Positions 23,060 to 31,699 of a stretch of DNA of 47,498 bases are shown here, one piece after another. Numbering within the stretch: position 1 is the first letter of the stretch; the number at the start of each line of letters is the position of its first letter. Made by a program: the position numbers and the translations under genes. The notes below the pieces were generated by a model that worked only from the letters and a program-made list of their open reading frames with translations, was not told the DNA's origin and searched no databases. Source of the DNA: Eubacteriales bacterium (GTDB taxonomy: Bacteria; Bacillota; Clostridia; Monoglobales; Firm-18); NCBI GenBank assembly GCA_028697835.1, contig JAQVDK010000005.1, positions 1 through 47,498 of the forward strand, written 5' to 3'.

Positions 23060-24358
23060 CTATATATCATTAAGGATAATATCGTCATAGCTTTCACGCT
23101 TTACAACAAGCTTTGCCTTGCCGCCCTTTATCATCACAACGGGGGGGCGGGGAATTCTGTTATAATTGCTTGCCATGGAGTAATTATATGCCCCTGTTAC
23201 CAAAACAGCAAGCAAATCACCGGTTTTAATTTGAGGAAGTGCTATATCCCTTATTAAAATATCCCCGGATTCGCAGCATTTTCCGGCAATGGTTACAACC
23301 TCCTGGGCGGCTGCGGCGGGTTTTTCTACCAAAACCGCCTCGTAGTTGGCTCCATACATAATATGCCTTGGATTGTCGCACATGCCCCCGTCCACTGACA
23401 CATATGTGCGGACATCGGGAATTCTTTTAACATTGCCAACTGTATATACGGTAATTCCCGCAGGCCCTACAATAGAGCGTCCCGGCTCCATAATTATTTT
23501 AGGAAGCTTAATCTTCCTTTTGTCGGACACTTCCTTTACAACCCTTGAAACATTTTTAATATATTCGTCATATGAAACAGGATTGTCCTGCTCAAGATAT
23601 TTTATACCATATCCGCCGCCTAAATTAAGCTCGGTTATTTCTATGCCATGCTTGTCCTTTAAATCGCCGATAAAATTAACCATTTTTTCGGCGGTAAGCA
23701 AAAACGGCTCTATATCAAAGATTTGCGAGCCTATGTGACAATGAACGCCAACAACATTAATGTTAGGAAGGCTTGCTGCAAAACTTATGATTTCTTCCGC
23801 TTCGCCATTTTCAAGAGCAACCCCAAATTTAGAGTCGATTTGACCTGTCATAATAAACTCATGGGTATGTGCATCTATTCCCGGCTTTATCCTGAACGAA
23901 ACCGCTATGGTTTTGTCATGCTCTCTTGCAATTTCACTTAAAAGCTCAAGCTCTGTCCTGTTGTCTATGACAATTCTTCCAACATTGTTTTCCACAGCCA
24001 TTTCAAGCTCTTGACGGGTCTTGTTGTTTCCATGAAAATAAACCTTTTCCATAGGAAAGCCTGCCTTTAGCGCAGTATAAAGCTCCCCTCCGGAAACCAC
24101 ATCAATGCCAAGGCCTTCCTCGTGCACCACCCTGCACATATGTAAGCAGGAAAAAGCCTTGCTTGCATACAGCACAAGACCATTTCCGCCATAGTATTTG
24201 TCCATGGCATTTTTATATATCCTGCAATTTTCCCTGATTATATCTTCATCCATAAGATAAAGAGGTGTTCCATATTCCTTGGCCAACCGGGCAACATCAA
24301 GACCGCCCATGGTCAAATGATTTTTTTCATTGATTCCCAAAGATTTTATCGTTTGCAT
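23060..24358 (-). CDS. lysA: Diaminopimelate decarboxylase
   Basis: A 432-residue fold-type III PLP enzyme that decarboxylates meso-diaminopimelate to lysine. The PLP lysine is K67 (LYASKAFSC), with a glycine-rich phosphate-binding GGGYG near residue 245, EPGRSIVGPAG, and the CCESGDIL motif with the second-subunit cysteine. AGGTGG precedes the ATG. The gene gives the cell its last lysine-biosynthesis step and affects the DAP pool used in peptidoglycan. It lies between uvrC and the M50 gene, all on one strand. Confidence 0.95.
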   Translation of the reverse strand: MQTIKSLGINEKNHLTMGGLDVARLAKEYGTPLYLMDEDIIRENCRIYKNAMDKYYGGNGLVLYASKAFSCLHMCRVVHEEGLGIDVVSGGELYTALKAGFPMEKVYFHGNNKTRQELEMAVENNVGRIVIDNRTELELLSEIAREHDKTIAVSFRIKPGIDAHTHEFIMTGQIDSKFGVALENGEAEEIISFAASLPNINVVGVHCHIGSQIFDIEPFLLTAEKMVNFIGDLKDKHGIEITELNLGGGYGIKYLEQDNPVSYDEYIKNVSRVVKEVSDKRKIKLPKIIMEPGRSIVGPAGITVYTVGNVKRIPDVRTYVSVDGGMCDNPRHIMYGANYEAVLVEKPAAAAQEVVTIAGKCCESGDILIRDIALPQIKTGDLLAVLVTGAYNYSMASNYNRIPRPPVVMIKGGKAKLVVKRESYDDIILNDI

Positions 24359-24403
24359 AATACCACCTCACCAAGTTATTTTATCACATGTCAAATGCCA
24401 TTG

Positions 24404-26230
24404 TCAAACATCCTTGTTAAAATATTCAAATATATTTTTTGCAGTTGTCTTATCTATACCAGCCACAGCACTAAGCTCCTCAAGGCTTGCATTTTTAACG
24501 GCAGATACCGTTTTAAAGTGCTTCATTAAAGCTGCCCGCCTTTTTTCACCTACGCCTTTTATTTTTTCAAGCTCAGAAGCAAATGCCGACTTTTTGCGCC
24601 TTTTCCTATGGGAGCCAATGGCAAACCTGTGAACTTCATCTTGAACCCTTGTAAGGAAATTAAAGGCAGCACTTTGCCTTTTTATATCCAGCTCCTCATT
24701 TTGTGTGGTAAGACCACGGGTTTTGTGCCTGCTGTCTTTTACCATTCCAAAGCATGGTATGTCAAGCTTGAAAAAACCAAGTATTTCCGCTACGCTTGAT
24801 ACATGACCTTTTCCCCCGTCAAGCAAAATCAAATCAGGCAGGGGAACAAACCCTTCTTCCCCTTCTATACCATTTGACAGTCTTCTGTATAGCACTTCCT
24901 TCATGCTCTCATAATCGTTTGCATCGGTTACGGAGCGAATGTTAAACTTTTTATAGTCGCTTTTTTTAGGCTGTCCGTTTTCAAAAACAACGCACACGCC
25001 CACGCTGTCTTTTCCGGATATATTGGAAATGTCATAAGCTTCAATCCTCATGGGAGCGGCTTTAAGCCCCATAAGTTCTTTAAGCTCGAACATCAAATCG
25101 TCCATTTTACGCTTGTTTGCATCTGCTTTCATAAGGTGCAGCTTCAGCGCTTCCAAAGCATTTTTCTCCACCATTTTCACAACGCCAAGCTTTTCACCCC
25201 TTTGAGGAACTAAAATCTTTATGGAAGAGCCGCATTTTTCAGACAGCCACTTTTCAATAAGCTGTTTATCCTCGATTTCATGCTGCAAAATAATGTTTTT
25301 GGGTATATAGGTGGAAACTCCGTAGTATTGCTTTACAAAATCGGAAATAAGCTCACTGTCGCTGCTTTGGTCATTGTTTTTAATCACGTAATTTTCCCTG
25401 CCCACCATTTTACCGTCACGCACGAAAAATATTTGTATGCAAACGATATTTTCCTCTTTTGCCAGCGCAATAACATCTTGGTTTCCCTGTGTGGTTGAAA
25501 CAACCTTTTGCCTTTCGGCAATCCTTTTTACGGCAAGTATTTTGTCACGCAGCTTTGCCGCCCTTTCAAACTCCAAGTTATCTGACGCTTTTTGCATTTC
25601 CTTTGAAAGGCGCTCTATAATATCCGCCTGCTTGCCTTCTAAAAGGGCTATAATATCGTCAAAAACAGCCTTATACTCCTGCTGGCTTATTTTATTGTCG
25701 CAAGGGGCGCTGCACTGGTTAATATAATAATAAAGACAGGGCCTTGATTTTCCGATATCACGGGGCAAAACCCTTTTGCAAGAACGAACGTTGAAAACTT
25801 TTCTTGCAACATCCATAGTTTCTTTGAAAATCGCAGTGTTTAAATAAGGACCAAAATATCTTGCACCGTCGTTTTCAATTTTTCGTGCAAGAACAATGCG
25901 AGGATACTCCTCGTTAATCGTAACTTTAATGTATGGATAGTTTTTATCGTCTTTTAAAAGGACGTTATACCTTGGCCGATGCTCTTTTATTAAATTGCAC
26001 TCCAAAACCAAGGCCTCAAATTCGGTATCGGTTATGATGTATTCAAATCTTTCAATATTTGAAACCATGGCCGCAACCTTTGGAGTATGAGCCTTTGTAT
26101 TTTGGAAATATTGGGAAACCCTGTTTTTTAAATTTTTAGCTTTTCCAACGTAAATTATTTCGCCGTCTTTCGAGCGCATTATATAAACACCCGGGTTTAC
26201 TGGCAAGGCCTTTACCTCGTCCTTTAGCAT
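24404..26230 (-). CDS. uvrC: Excinuclease ABC subunit C
   Basis: A 608-residue UvrC, the nuclease that makes both incisions in UvrAB-dependent nucleotide excision repair. In order: GIY-YIG domain (NPGVYIMRSKDGEIIYVGKAKN, about 12-33), UVR motif for UvrB contact (about 200-235), the RNase H-like endonuclease domain (AYDISNISGKDSVG around 400, ILLDGGKGH around 470) and a C-terminal double helix-hairpin-helix (GVGEKRRAALMKHF and AGIDKTTAKNI). No LexA-type box is visible before it. It is the first gene of the run to the small unknown at 17897. Confidence 0.97.
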   Translation of the reverse strand: MLKDEVKALPVNPGVYIMRSKDGEIIYVGKAKNLKNRVSQYFQNTKAHTPKVAAMVSNIERFEYIITDTEFEALVLECNLIKEHRPRYNVLLKDDKNYPYIKVTINEEYPRIVLARKIENDGARYFGPYLNTAIFKETMDVARKVFNVRSCKRVLPRDIGKSRPCLYYYINQCSAPCDNKISQQEYKAVFDDIIALLEGKQADIIERLSKEMQKASDNLEFERAAKLRDKILAVKRIAERQKVVSTTQGNQDVIALAKEENIVCIQIFFVRDGKMVGRENYVIKNNDQSSDSELISDFVKQYYGVSTYIPKNIILQHEIEDKQLIEKWLSEKCGSSIKILVPQRGEKLGVVKMVEKNALEALKLHLMKADANKRKMDDLMFELKELMGLKAAPMRIEAYDISNISGKDSVGVCVVFENGQPKKSDYKKFNIRSVTDANDYESMKEVLYRRLSNGIEGEEGFVPLPDLILLDGGKGHVSSVAEILGFFKLDIPCFGMVKDSRHKTRGLTTQNEELDIKRQSAAFNFLTRVQDEVHRFAIGSHRKRRKKSAFASELEKIKGVGEKRRAALMKHFKTVSAVKNASLEELSAVAGIDKTTAKNIFEYFNKDV

Positions 26231-26260
26231 TTAACTCCCCTTTTTCTACTTAGGATTAAA

Positions 26261-26292
26261 GAAAAAAATAGTTCTGCCCTTGACAGAACTAT
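26261..26292 (-). terminator. Intrinsic terminator after ptsH
   Basis: On the minus strand, ATAGTTCTG and CAGAACTAT form a nine-base-pair stem with a seven-base loop, followed by a run of seven T. It lies about 50 bases after the ptsH stop and before uvrC. Confidence 0.88.
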
Positions 26293-26300
26293 CTATTCGC

Positions 26301-26327
26301 AAAGGAAACGCAATTGGCGTTTCCTTT
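26301..26327 (-). repeat. Second hairpin, between the ptsH stop and its terminator
   Basis: AAAGGAAACGC (26301-26311) and GCGTTTCCTTT (26317-26327) are an 11-bp perfect inverted repeat with a five-base loop. No T run follows on the minus strand, so it may protect the 3' end of the ptsH mRNA rather than terminate it. Confidence 0.75.
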
Positions 26328-26340
26328 ATACACAATATTT

Positions 26341-26604
26341 TTACTCTGCGAAATTTGAACTGATAAGATCTACAAGGGCGTTGACTGCTTGTTCCTCATC
26401 AGGTCCTTCGGCAAGAATGGTAATAGTTGCGCCGCGAGTTATACCTAATGAAAGTACACCGAGCAGGCTTTTTGCGTTTACCCTACGATCGTCCTTCTCA
26501 ACCCAAATCCCAGACTTAAATTCATTGGCTTTCTGGATAAAAAATGTAGCCGGCCTTGCATGAAGTCCAACTTGATTACAAACAAGTACCTCTTTAGAAT
26601 ACAT
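26341..26604 (-). CDS. ptsH: HPr, phosphocarrier protein of the PTS
   Basis: An 87-residue HPr. The PTS phosphorylation histidine H15 (NQVGLHARPA) and the regulatory serine S46 (NAKSLLGVLSLG) are both present, so it should act in PTS sugar transport and, after HPr kinase action on S46, in CcpA-type catabolite control. The presence of H15 argues against Crh. GAAGGAGAG precedes the ATG. It is monocistronic: its own promoter and terminator flank it, and ptsI is not adjacent. Confidence 0.97.
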   Translation of the reverse strand: MYSKEVLVCNQVGLHARPATFFIQKANEFKSGIWVEKDDRRVNAKSLLGVLSLGITRGATITILAEGPDEEQAVNALVDLISSNFAE

Positions 26605-26689
26605 ATTCTCTCTCCTTCAACTATCGACTTAAACAACTTTGAACTTTAAACACAAAACCATATTCCAACACTAAAACTTATTATATAAT

Positions 26690-26718
26690 AGAATACTAAA
26701 TTTTTTTCATAAAGTCAA
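26690..26718 (-). promoter_or_regulatory. Sigma-A promoter of ptsH
   Basis: On the minus strand, TTGACT (-35) and TATTCT (-10) are separated by 17 bases, leaving an AT-rich 5' leader of about 80 bases. I see no clear cre site. Confidence 0.65.
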
Positions 26719-26745
26719 CATATATTTAAAATTTTTGTTCAAGAT

Positions 26746-27708
26746 TTACATATCCAGCAGGAATTCCAAGCCAATATCATTAAATTCCGGCAAATATTCA
26801 TGCCCGAAATCGGGATAAATGTAGTATTTTTTGGGCGCATTAATGTTGTTGTACACCGCAAACTGGGTTGACGGAGGGCACACGGCGTCCATAAGGCCGA
26901 TTCCCATAACAACCTCTGCCTTGATTCTTTTTGCAATATTTTTAATATCTATGTAACCAAGCTTGGTAAATATTTCGTCCTCACGCTCGTGACGAGGGTC
27001 AAAGTTTCTAAAATAGATTTTCAGCTCTTCATAGGCACGTTCCGCCAAATCCATTTCCCAAACCCTTTTATAGTCCGAAAGGAAAGGATATGTGGAAACA
27101 GCCTTGCGAATTCTCGGCTCCAAGGCCGCACAGGCAATGGTAAGGGCTCCCCCCTGCGAGCCGCCAAGGGCACCTACCCTTTTTTCGTCAACCTCAGGGA
27201 AAGACATTACTATCTTCGCAAGCTGTGCAGTATCCAAAAAAATGTGCCTAAACAAAAGCTCATGCGGGTCTGCGCAATCCAAGCCTCTTATAATATGACC
27301 ACGAAGGGTATTTCCTACAACCCCTCCCACATCCTCGGAGCTGCCACCCTGACCTCTGCAATCAAGAGCCGCTATGCAAAAACCTTGCCCTGCATAGGAT
27401 AAAAGCGAGGTCCATTCCGGAGCGGCTCCGGAGTAGCCGTGAAAATGCAAAAGTGCAGGAGCGGGAGAGTCAATAACCTTCGGCCTTGCAAATTTAGCAT
27501 GAATCCTTGCACCCTTGACTCCGGTAAAATATAAGTCAAAGCATTCCACCGTTTTGAACTTGAACTTTGAAGGAATAAGTTTAACATCAGGGTCAATGCT
27601 GTTCATCTCGGACAGGGCCATATCCCAATAATCGTCAATGTCAGCGGGACATGGATTGATTCCCTTATAAGATTTTAATTTTTCTAATGGCATGTCAATA
27701 AGTGGCAT
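26746..27708 (-). CDS. Acetylxylan esterase / cephalosporin-C deacetylase family (AXE1) hydrolase
   Basis: A 320-residue alpha/beta hydrolase of carbohydrate esterase family 7. It deacetylates acetylated xylo-oligosaccharides and similar small esters. The catalytic serine is S184 in GGSQGG, with D274 (GLMDAVCPPS) and H303 (FGHEY) completing the triad. The family's HFHGYSG oxyanion region and DCRGQGGSS are present. No signal peptide, so it is intracellular, as is usual for CE7. AAAGGAG precedes the ATG. No xylan or other sugar genes surround it; it is the last gene after hemZ, with a possible promoter region of ptsH following. Physiological substrate unknown. Confidence 0.9.
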   Translation of the reverse strand: MPLIDMPLEKLKSYKGINPCPADIDDYWDMALSEMNSIDPDVKLIPSKFKFKTVECFDLYFTGVKGARIHAKFARPKVIDSPAPALLHFHGYSGAAPEWTSLLSYAGQGFCIAALDCRGQGGSSEDVGGVVGNTLRGHIIRGLDCADPHELLFRHIFLDTAQLAKIVMSFPEVDEKRVGALGGSQGGALTIACAALEPRIRKAVSTYPFLSDYKRVWEMDLAERAYEELKIYFRNFDPRHEREDEIFTKLGYIDIKNIAKRIKAEVVMGIGLMDAVCPPSTQFAVYNNINAPKKYYIYPDFGHEYLPEFNDIGLEFLLDM

Positions 27709-27728
27709 TTTAAAAACTCCTTTAAAGA

Positions 27729-28916
27729 TTATTTAATATATTTATTAATCAAGCTTTTACGCTCAATCATTTCATCAATCCGCTCTATATAGTCCCTTGG
27801 TTCCTTTACGTTAAAAATCCGGTTTATCAATGAACTGCTTTCACTTATAATTTTCGTAACCCCGCCACCGCCAAGGGAAATAATATTGGACACTTCTTCC
27901 ATTATCATTACATTATACAGACATTCATAGCCTTCCTTTGCATAGCCGACGTTTTCCAAGTCGCCAAGAATATTTTTCTGCCTGTATAGATAGTAAGGGT
28001 TTCTTTTGGTGCTTTTCATAAAAGCCAAGGCATGGTCAACCATTTTAGAAGCGGTTAGCGAAGCCTGGGCATTGTAAGAGTCAAAGCTGCTTCCCATAGC
28101 CTCGTGCAGCTTTGAACCACGCTTTACGCTCATGGTATGAACAGTAACACTCTCCGGAGAAAGCTCCTCAAGCCTGTTTAAGGTTTCTTTAAAATCCTCC
28201 AATGTTTCAAACGGAAGCCCTGCAATAACATCTGCATTAATATTGTCAAAACCGCTTTCCCTTGCCATTTTAAAGGCGGACACTATATCTTCCGCAAAAT
28301 GCCTTCTGCCTATTGCCTTCAAAGTGGCATTTTTCATGGTTTGGGGGTTGATGCTTATCCGGGTAACCCCTTTTTCCTTCATTGCAAAAAGCTTTTCCAT
28401 ATCCAACGTGTCCGGACGGCCTGCCTCAACCGTAAATTCTTTTAAGTCTGGCAATTTAAAAGACATTTTACACTCATCAATAATTTTTGTCAAGTGGTTT
28501 GCAGACAAAATTGTAGGAGTGCCCCCGCCAAAATAAACAGACACAATGTTAAGGTTGTTTTCGGCAATTATTTTTGCCGTTTCTTCTATTTCCCGAAGCA
28601 GACAAGAAACAAAAGGCTCTATCAGCCGCTTATTAGTCCCCGATTCGGCGGTTATAAAAGAACAGTAAAGACATCTTGTCCTGCAAAAGGGTATGCCTAT
28701 ATAAAGGCATGCGTCCTTGCTGCCTATATCCTTTAAAAGACGCTTTTGGGTTTTGATTATTTCAATCGATAAACCCGCCTTTTCTTCGCTAACGCCGTAG
28801 AGGTCTATAAAACGCTGCTTAGCTTCATCATAGCAGCAGCCTTCGTCTATCATTTTTCTTATGAGTTTTATGGGCCTAACGTTATTTATTGTGCCCCATT
28901 TGTGCAAGAGTTGCAT
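27729..28916 (-). CDS. hemZ: Radical SAM protein, HemZ / coproporphyrinogen III oxidase-like
   Basis: A 395-residue radical SAM enzyme. The [4Fe-4S] motif CxxxCxxC (C78, C82, C85; CRTRCLYC) opens the core, followed by FGGGTPT, which binds SAM, and the HemN-like ISINPQTMKNATLKAIGRRH and NADVIAGLPFE segments. It matches the HemZ group, annotated as oxygen-independent coproporphyrinogen dehydrogenase; not all are true porphyrin enzymes. It is about 100 residues shorter than Bacillus HemZ, the difference being at the N terminus. ATG 28916, two bases after the MBL stop with AGGGA upstream, is preferred over an in-frame ATG five codons earlier. No other haem gene is in the window. Confidence 0.87.
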   Translation of the reverse strand: MQLLHKWGTINNVRPIKLIRKMIDEGCCYDEAKQRFIDLYGVSEEKAGLSIEIIKTQKRLLKDIGSKDACLYIGIPFCRTRCLYCSFITAESGTNKRLIEPFVSCLLREIEETAKIIAENNLNIVSVYFGGGTPTILSANHLTKIIDECKMSFKLPDLKEFTVEAGRPDTLDMEKLFAMKEKGVTRISINPQTMKNATLKAIGRRHFAEDIVSAFKMARESGFDNINADVIAGLPFETLEDFKETLNRLEELSPESVTVHTMSVKRGSKLHEAMGSSFDSYNAQASLTASKMVDHALAFMKSTKRNPYYLYRQKNILGDLENVGYAKEGYECLYNVMIMEEVSNIISLGGGGVTKIISESSSLINRIFNVKEPRDYIERIDEMIERKSLINKYIK

Positions 28917-28917
28917 A

Positions 28918-29439
28918 TTATTCCCTGACATAAGGATTGTTCTTCTTCTCGTAGCCTATGGTGGTTCTTATGCCATGACCGGGGTAAACGGTTGTATTAT
29001 CCGGCAGGGTGTACAGCCTTCTAACCGAAGCTTGCAATTGCTCTAAATTCCCGGTGGGAAGGTCTGTCCTTCCTATGGACATATGAAAGAGGGTATCCCC
29101 TGTAAAGACAACTCCCTTGCCATAAAAACTAAGCCCGTCCAAGCTGTGGCCCGGGGTTTCGATTATTTCAAGAATTATATCGCCAACTTTAAAGGTTTCG
29201 CCGTCCCTTATAACAGGAACATTGTATCTTTCCTTAACTGCCTCAAGAGCGCTTACATGGTCGAAATGAGAATGTGTAAAGGTTATACCCTTTACAATAT
29301 AGCCGCCATTTTCAATAACGTCAAATATTTTATGCTGCTCGTCACCGGGGTCGATTATTATTACTTCTTTTGTTTTTTTATCGCCAAAAATATAACAGTT
29401 AGCCATATAGCTTCCAACAGGAATTCTCTTTAGTATCAT
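28918..29439 (-). CDS. MBL-fold metallo-hydrolase, glyoxalase II-like
   Basis: A 173-residue metallo-beta-lactamase-fold hydrolase of the GloB-like group. The zinc ligands H56-x-H58-x-D60-H61 (THSHFDH), H98 (TPGHS), D115 (TGDTLF) and H155 (YPGHG) are all present, so the enzyme should be active as a hydrolase, possibly on a thioester. The ATG at 29439 is chosen since GGGAG lies nine bases upstream; a GTG two codons earlier is too close to it. It lies between rel and hemZ, its usual place in Firmicutes. Confidence 0.9.
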   Translation of the reverse strand: MILKRIPVGSYMANCYIFGDKKTKEVIIIDPGDEQHKIFDVIENGGYIVKGITFTHSHFDHVSALEAVKERYNVPVIRDGETFKVGDIILEIIETPGHSLDGLSFYGKGVVFTGDTLFHMSIGRTDLPTGNLEQLQASVRRLYTLPDNTTVYPGHGIRTTIGYEKKNNPYVRE

Positions 29440-29475
29440 AATCACTATCTCCCATAAGACAGGGCAAAATGCCCC

Positions 29476-31680
29476 TTAATGTTTTGTTCTTATAACAGAA
29501 ATTACATCAGGTATTTTCCAAAACCTTTTAATTACCTTTTCAAGCTGTTCTTTGTCGTTTATTTCCAAAGTAACATTTATAATGCCAAGCTGCTCCTTGG
29601 TGGAACGGGCATTTATGGCATGCATTTCTATTTTTAGCTCCGATATAACGTTTGTAACTTCAAGCACCAATCCCTGACGGTCGTTTGCAACAATCTGAAT
29701 TTCGGTATAAAAACTTGCTTTGTGCGTTTCATCCCACCAAACATCTATAAAACGTTCGCCTTCTTGAAGGGCAACATTTTCAAGGTTTCTTGCATTAATA
29801 CAATCCTTTCTGTGTATGGAAACGCCTCTGCCGCGAGTTATATATCCGACTATTTCATCACCCGGAACGGGATTGCAGCAGCGGGAAAAACGTACAAGGC
29901 AATTATCAATGCCCTTGACTATGACGCCATTATTGCTGCTTGGCTTGCGCCTTACATCCTTTACCTGAATTTTGGGTATCAGGGCTTCATACAATTTTTC
30001 GGATTTTCTATATTCCTCTTTAATTCGGGCAATTACCTTGTTTACAGACAAGCCCCCATAGCCTATGGCAGCCAGCATATCATCGCCGGTGTGCAGGTTG
30101 TACCTTTTCAAAACCGGCTCTATCCACTCTTTTTTATTCATGGAGTTAAGGGGCAACCCATTTCGTTTTAATTCTTTTTCAAGGATTTCCTTGCCGCGTA
30201 GAATATTTTCTTCTCTATGTTCTTTCTTAAACCATTCGTTTATCTTTTTCCTTGCCTGGGATGTTTTAACAATTTTCAGCCAGTCACGGCTTGGACCGTG
30301 GGGTACGCTTGATGTAATTATTTCAACTATGTCACCATTTTGAAGCACATAATCCAAAGGTACAATTCTGCCGTTTATTTTTGCACCGATGGTTTTGTTA
30401 CCTATGGCACTGTGTATGGAATATGCAAAATCTATTGGAATGGCGCCTGCGGGAAGGTTTATCACATCGCCTTTTGGAGAGAATACGAATACCTCATCTT
30501 CAAAAAGGTCCCTGCGCACATTGCGCATAAACTCCTCCGCATCGGCGCTTGAGGCATCGCTATACATGTCAATAAGTTGGCGCACCCATTCAAGCTTGGA
30601 ATCAAGGTCGCTTGGACCGGATTTTCCTTCTTTATACTTCCAATGGGCGGCAATACCTACTTCGGAAATTTTATGCATTTCCCAAGTCCTAATCTGGATT
30701 TCAAAAGGTTTTCCAGTAGGTCCGATAACGGAAGTGTGCAGCGATTGGTACATATTCTTTTTGGGCATGGCAATATAGTCTTTAAACCTTCCGGAAATTG
30801 GTTTGTAAAGCTCATGAACCAAGCCTAAAACCGCATAACATTCACTGATTGTGTTGACAATAACCCTGACTGCCAAAAGGTCATAAATCTGGTCTATGTC
30901 AATGTTGTTTGTGTACATTTTGCGATAAATGCTGTAAAAATGCTTTGCCCTGCCTTCAAGATGTGCATCAATTCCAAGCTCACTTAGCTTTGACTCTAAG
31001 GTTGACTTTATATTTTCAAGGTATTCTTCTCTTTCCACACGCTTGGTTGCAATATGGTCGGCAATTTCGTGGTATGCGACAGGGTCAAGGTATAAAAGGG
31101 ATATATCCTCAAGCTCCCACTTGATACGCGACATTCCAAGCCTATGCGCCAAGGGGGCATATATTTCCATAGTTTCCCTTGCGGTGAGCAGTTGTTTTTC
31201 CTTGGTCATGCTTTTTAAAGTGCGCATATTATGAAGTCTGTCCGCAAGCTTAATAAGAACAACCCGTATATCCTTTGCCATTGCCAGAAACATTTTGCGA
31301 AAGTTTTCGATTTGTTGCTCTTCTTTTGTACTATATGGTATTTTGCCAAGTTTGGTAACGCCTTCCACAAGAAAGGCTATGTTTTCACCAAACATGCTTT
31401 TAATATCATCATAGCTATAGCTTGTGTCTTCCACAACATCATGAAGCAAGGCGGCGATTATGGATTCCACATCAAGCTCGGTCTCTGCCAAAATGTGTGC
31501 AACACTTAAAGGATGGGTAACATATGGCTCTCCGGAAATTCGCTGTTGTCCAGAATGCGCCATAATTGCAAACTCATACGCTTTTTCAAGCAACGTAAAG
31601 TCGTAATTTGGAATATAGCCTTTTATTTTTTCTTTAAGTTGCTTGAAGCTTTCGTCCAATTTCAGTTTTTCCTGTTGCAC
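29476..31680 (-). CDS. rel: Bifunctional (p)ppGpp synthetase/hydrolase (Rel)
   Basis: A 734-residue long RSH stringent-response enzyme. The HD hydrolase domain has H80-D81 (LLHDVVEDT). The synthetase domain contains RFKDYIAMPKKNMYQSLH and EIQIRT with its catalytic Glu. The TGS (about 392-455), a zinc-finger/helical region with CCNPVPGDEI, and a C-terminal ACT domain (about 660-734) follow. Both catalytic halves look intact. The start is GTG 31680, eight bases after GGAGG; an in-frame GTG three codons upstream overlaps that site. It lies ten to twenty bases after recJ, in the same operon. Confidence 0.96.
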   Translation of the reverse strand: MQQEKLKLDESFKQLKEKIKGYIPNYDFTLLEKAYEFAIMAHSGQQRISGEPYVTHPLSVAHILAETELDVESIIAALLHDVVEDTSYSYDDIKSMFGENIAFLVEGVTKLGKIPYSTKEEQQIENFRKMFLAMAKDIRVVLIKLADRLHNMRTLKSMTKEKQLLTARETMEIYAPLAHRLGMSRIKWELEDISLLYLDPVAYHEIADHIATKRVEREEYLENIKSTLESKLSELGIDAHLEGRAKHFYSIYRKMYTNNIDIDQIYDLLAVRVIVNTISECYAVLGLVHELYKPISGRFKDYIAMPKKNMYQSLHTSVIGPTGKPFEIQIRTWEMHKISEVGIAAHWKYKEGKSGPSDLDSKLEWVRQLIDMYSDASSADAEEFMRNVRRDLFEDEVFVFSPKGDVINLPAGAIPIDFAYSIHSAIGNKTIGAKINGRIVPLDYVLQNGDIVEIITSSVPHGPSRDWLKIVKTSQARKKINEWFKKEHREENILRGKEILEKELKRNGLPLNSMNKKEWIEPVLKRYNLHTGDDMLAAIGYGGLSVNKVIARIKEEYRKSEKLYEALIPKIQVKDVRRKPSSNNGVIVKGIDNCLVRFSRCCNPVPGDEIVGYITRGRGVSIHRKDCINARNLENVALQEGERFIDVWWDETHKASFYTEIQIVANDRQGLVLEVTNVISELKIEMHAINARSTKEQLGIINVTLEINDKEQLEKVIKRFWKIPDVISVIRTKH

Positions 31681-31699
31681 CCAAGCCACCTCCCTGCTT

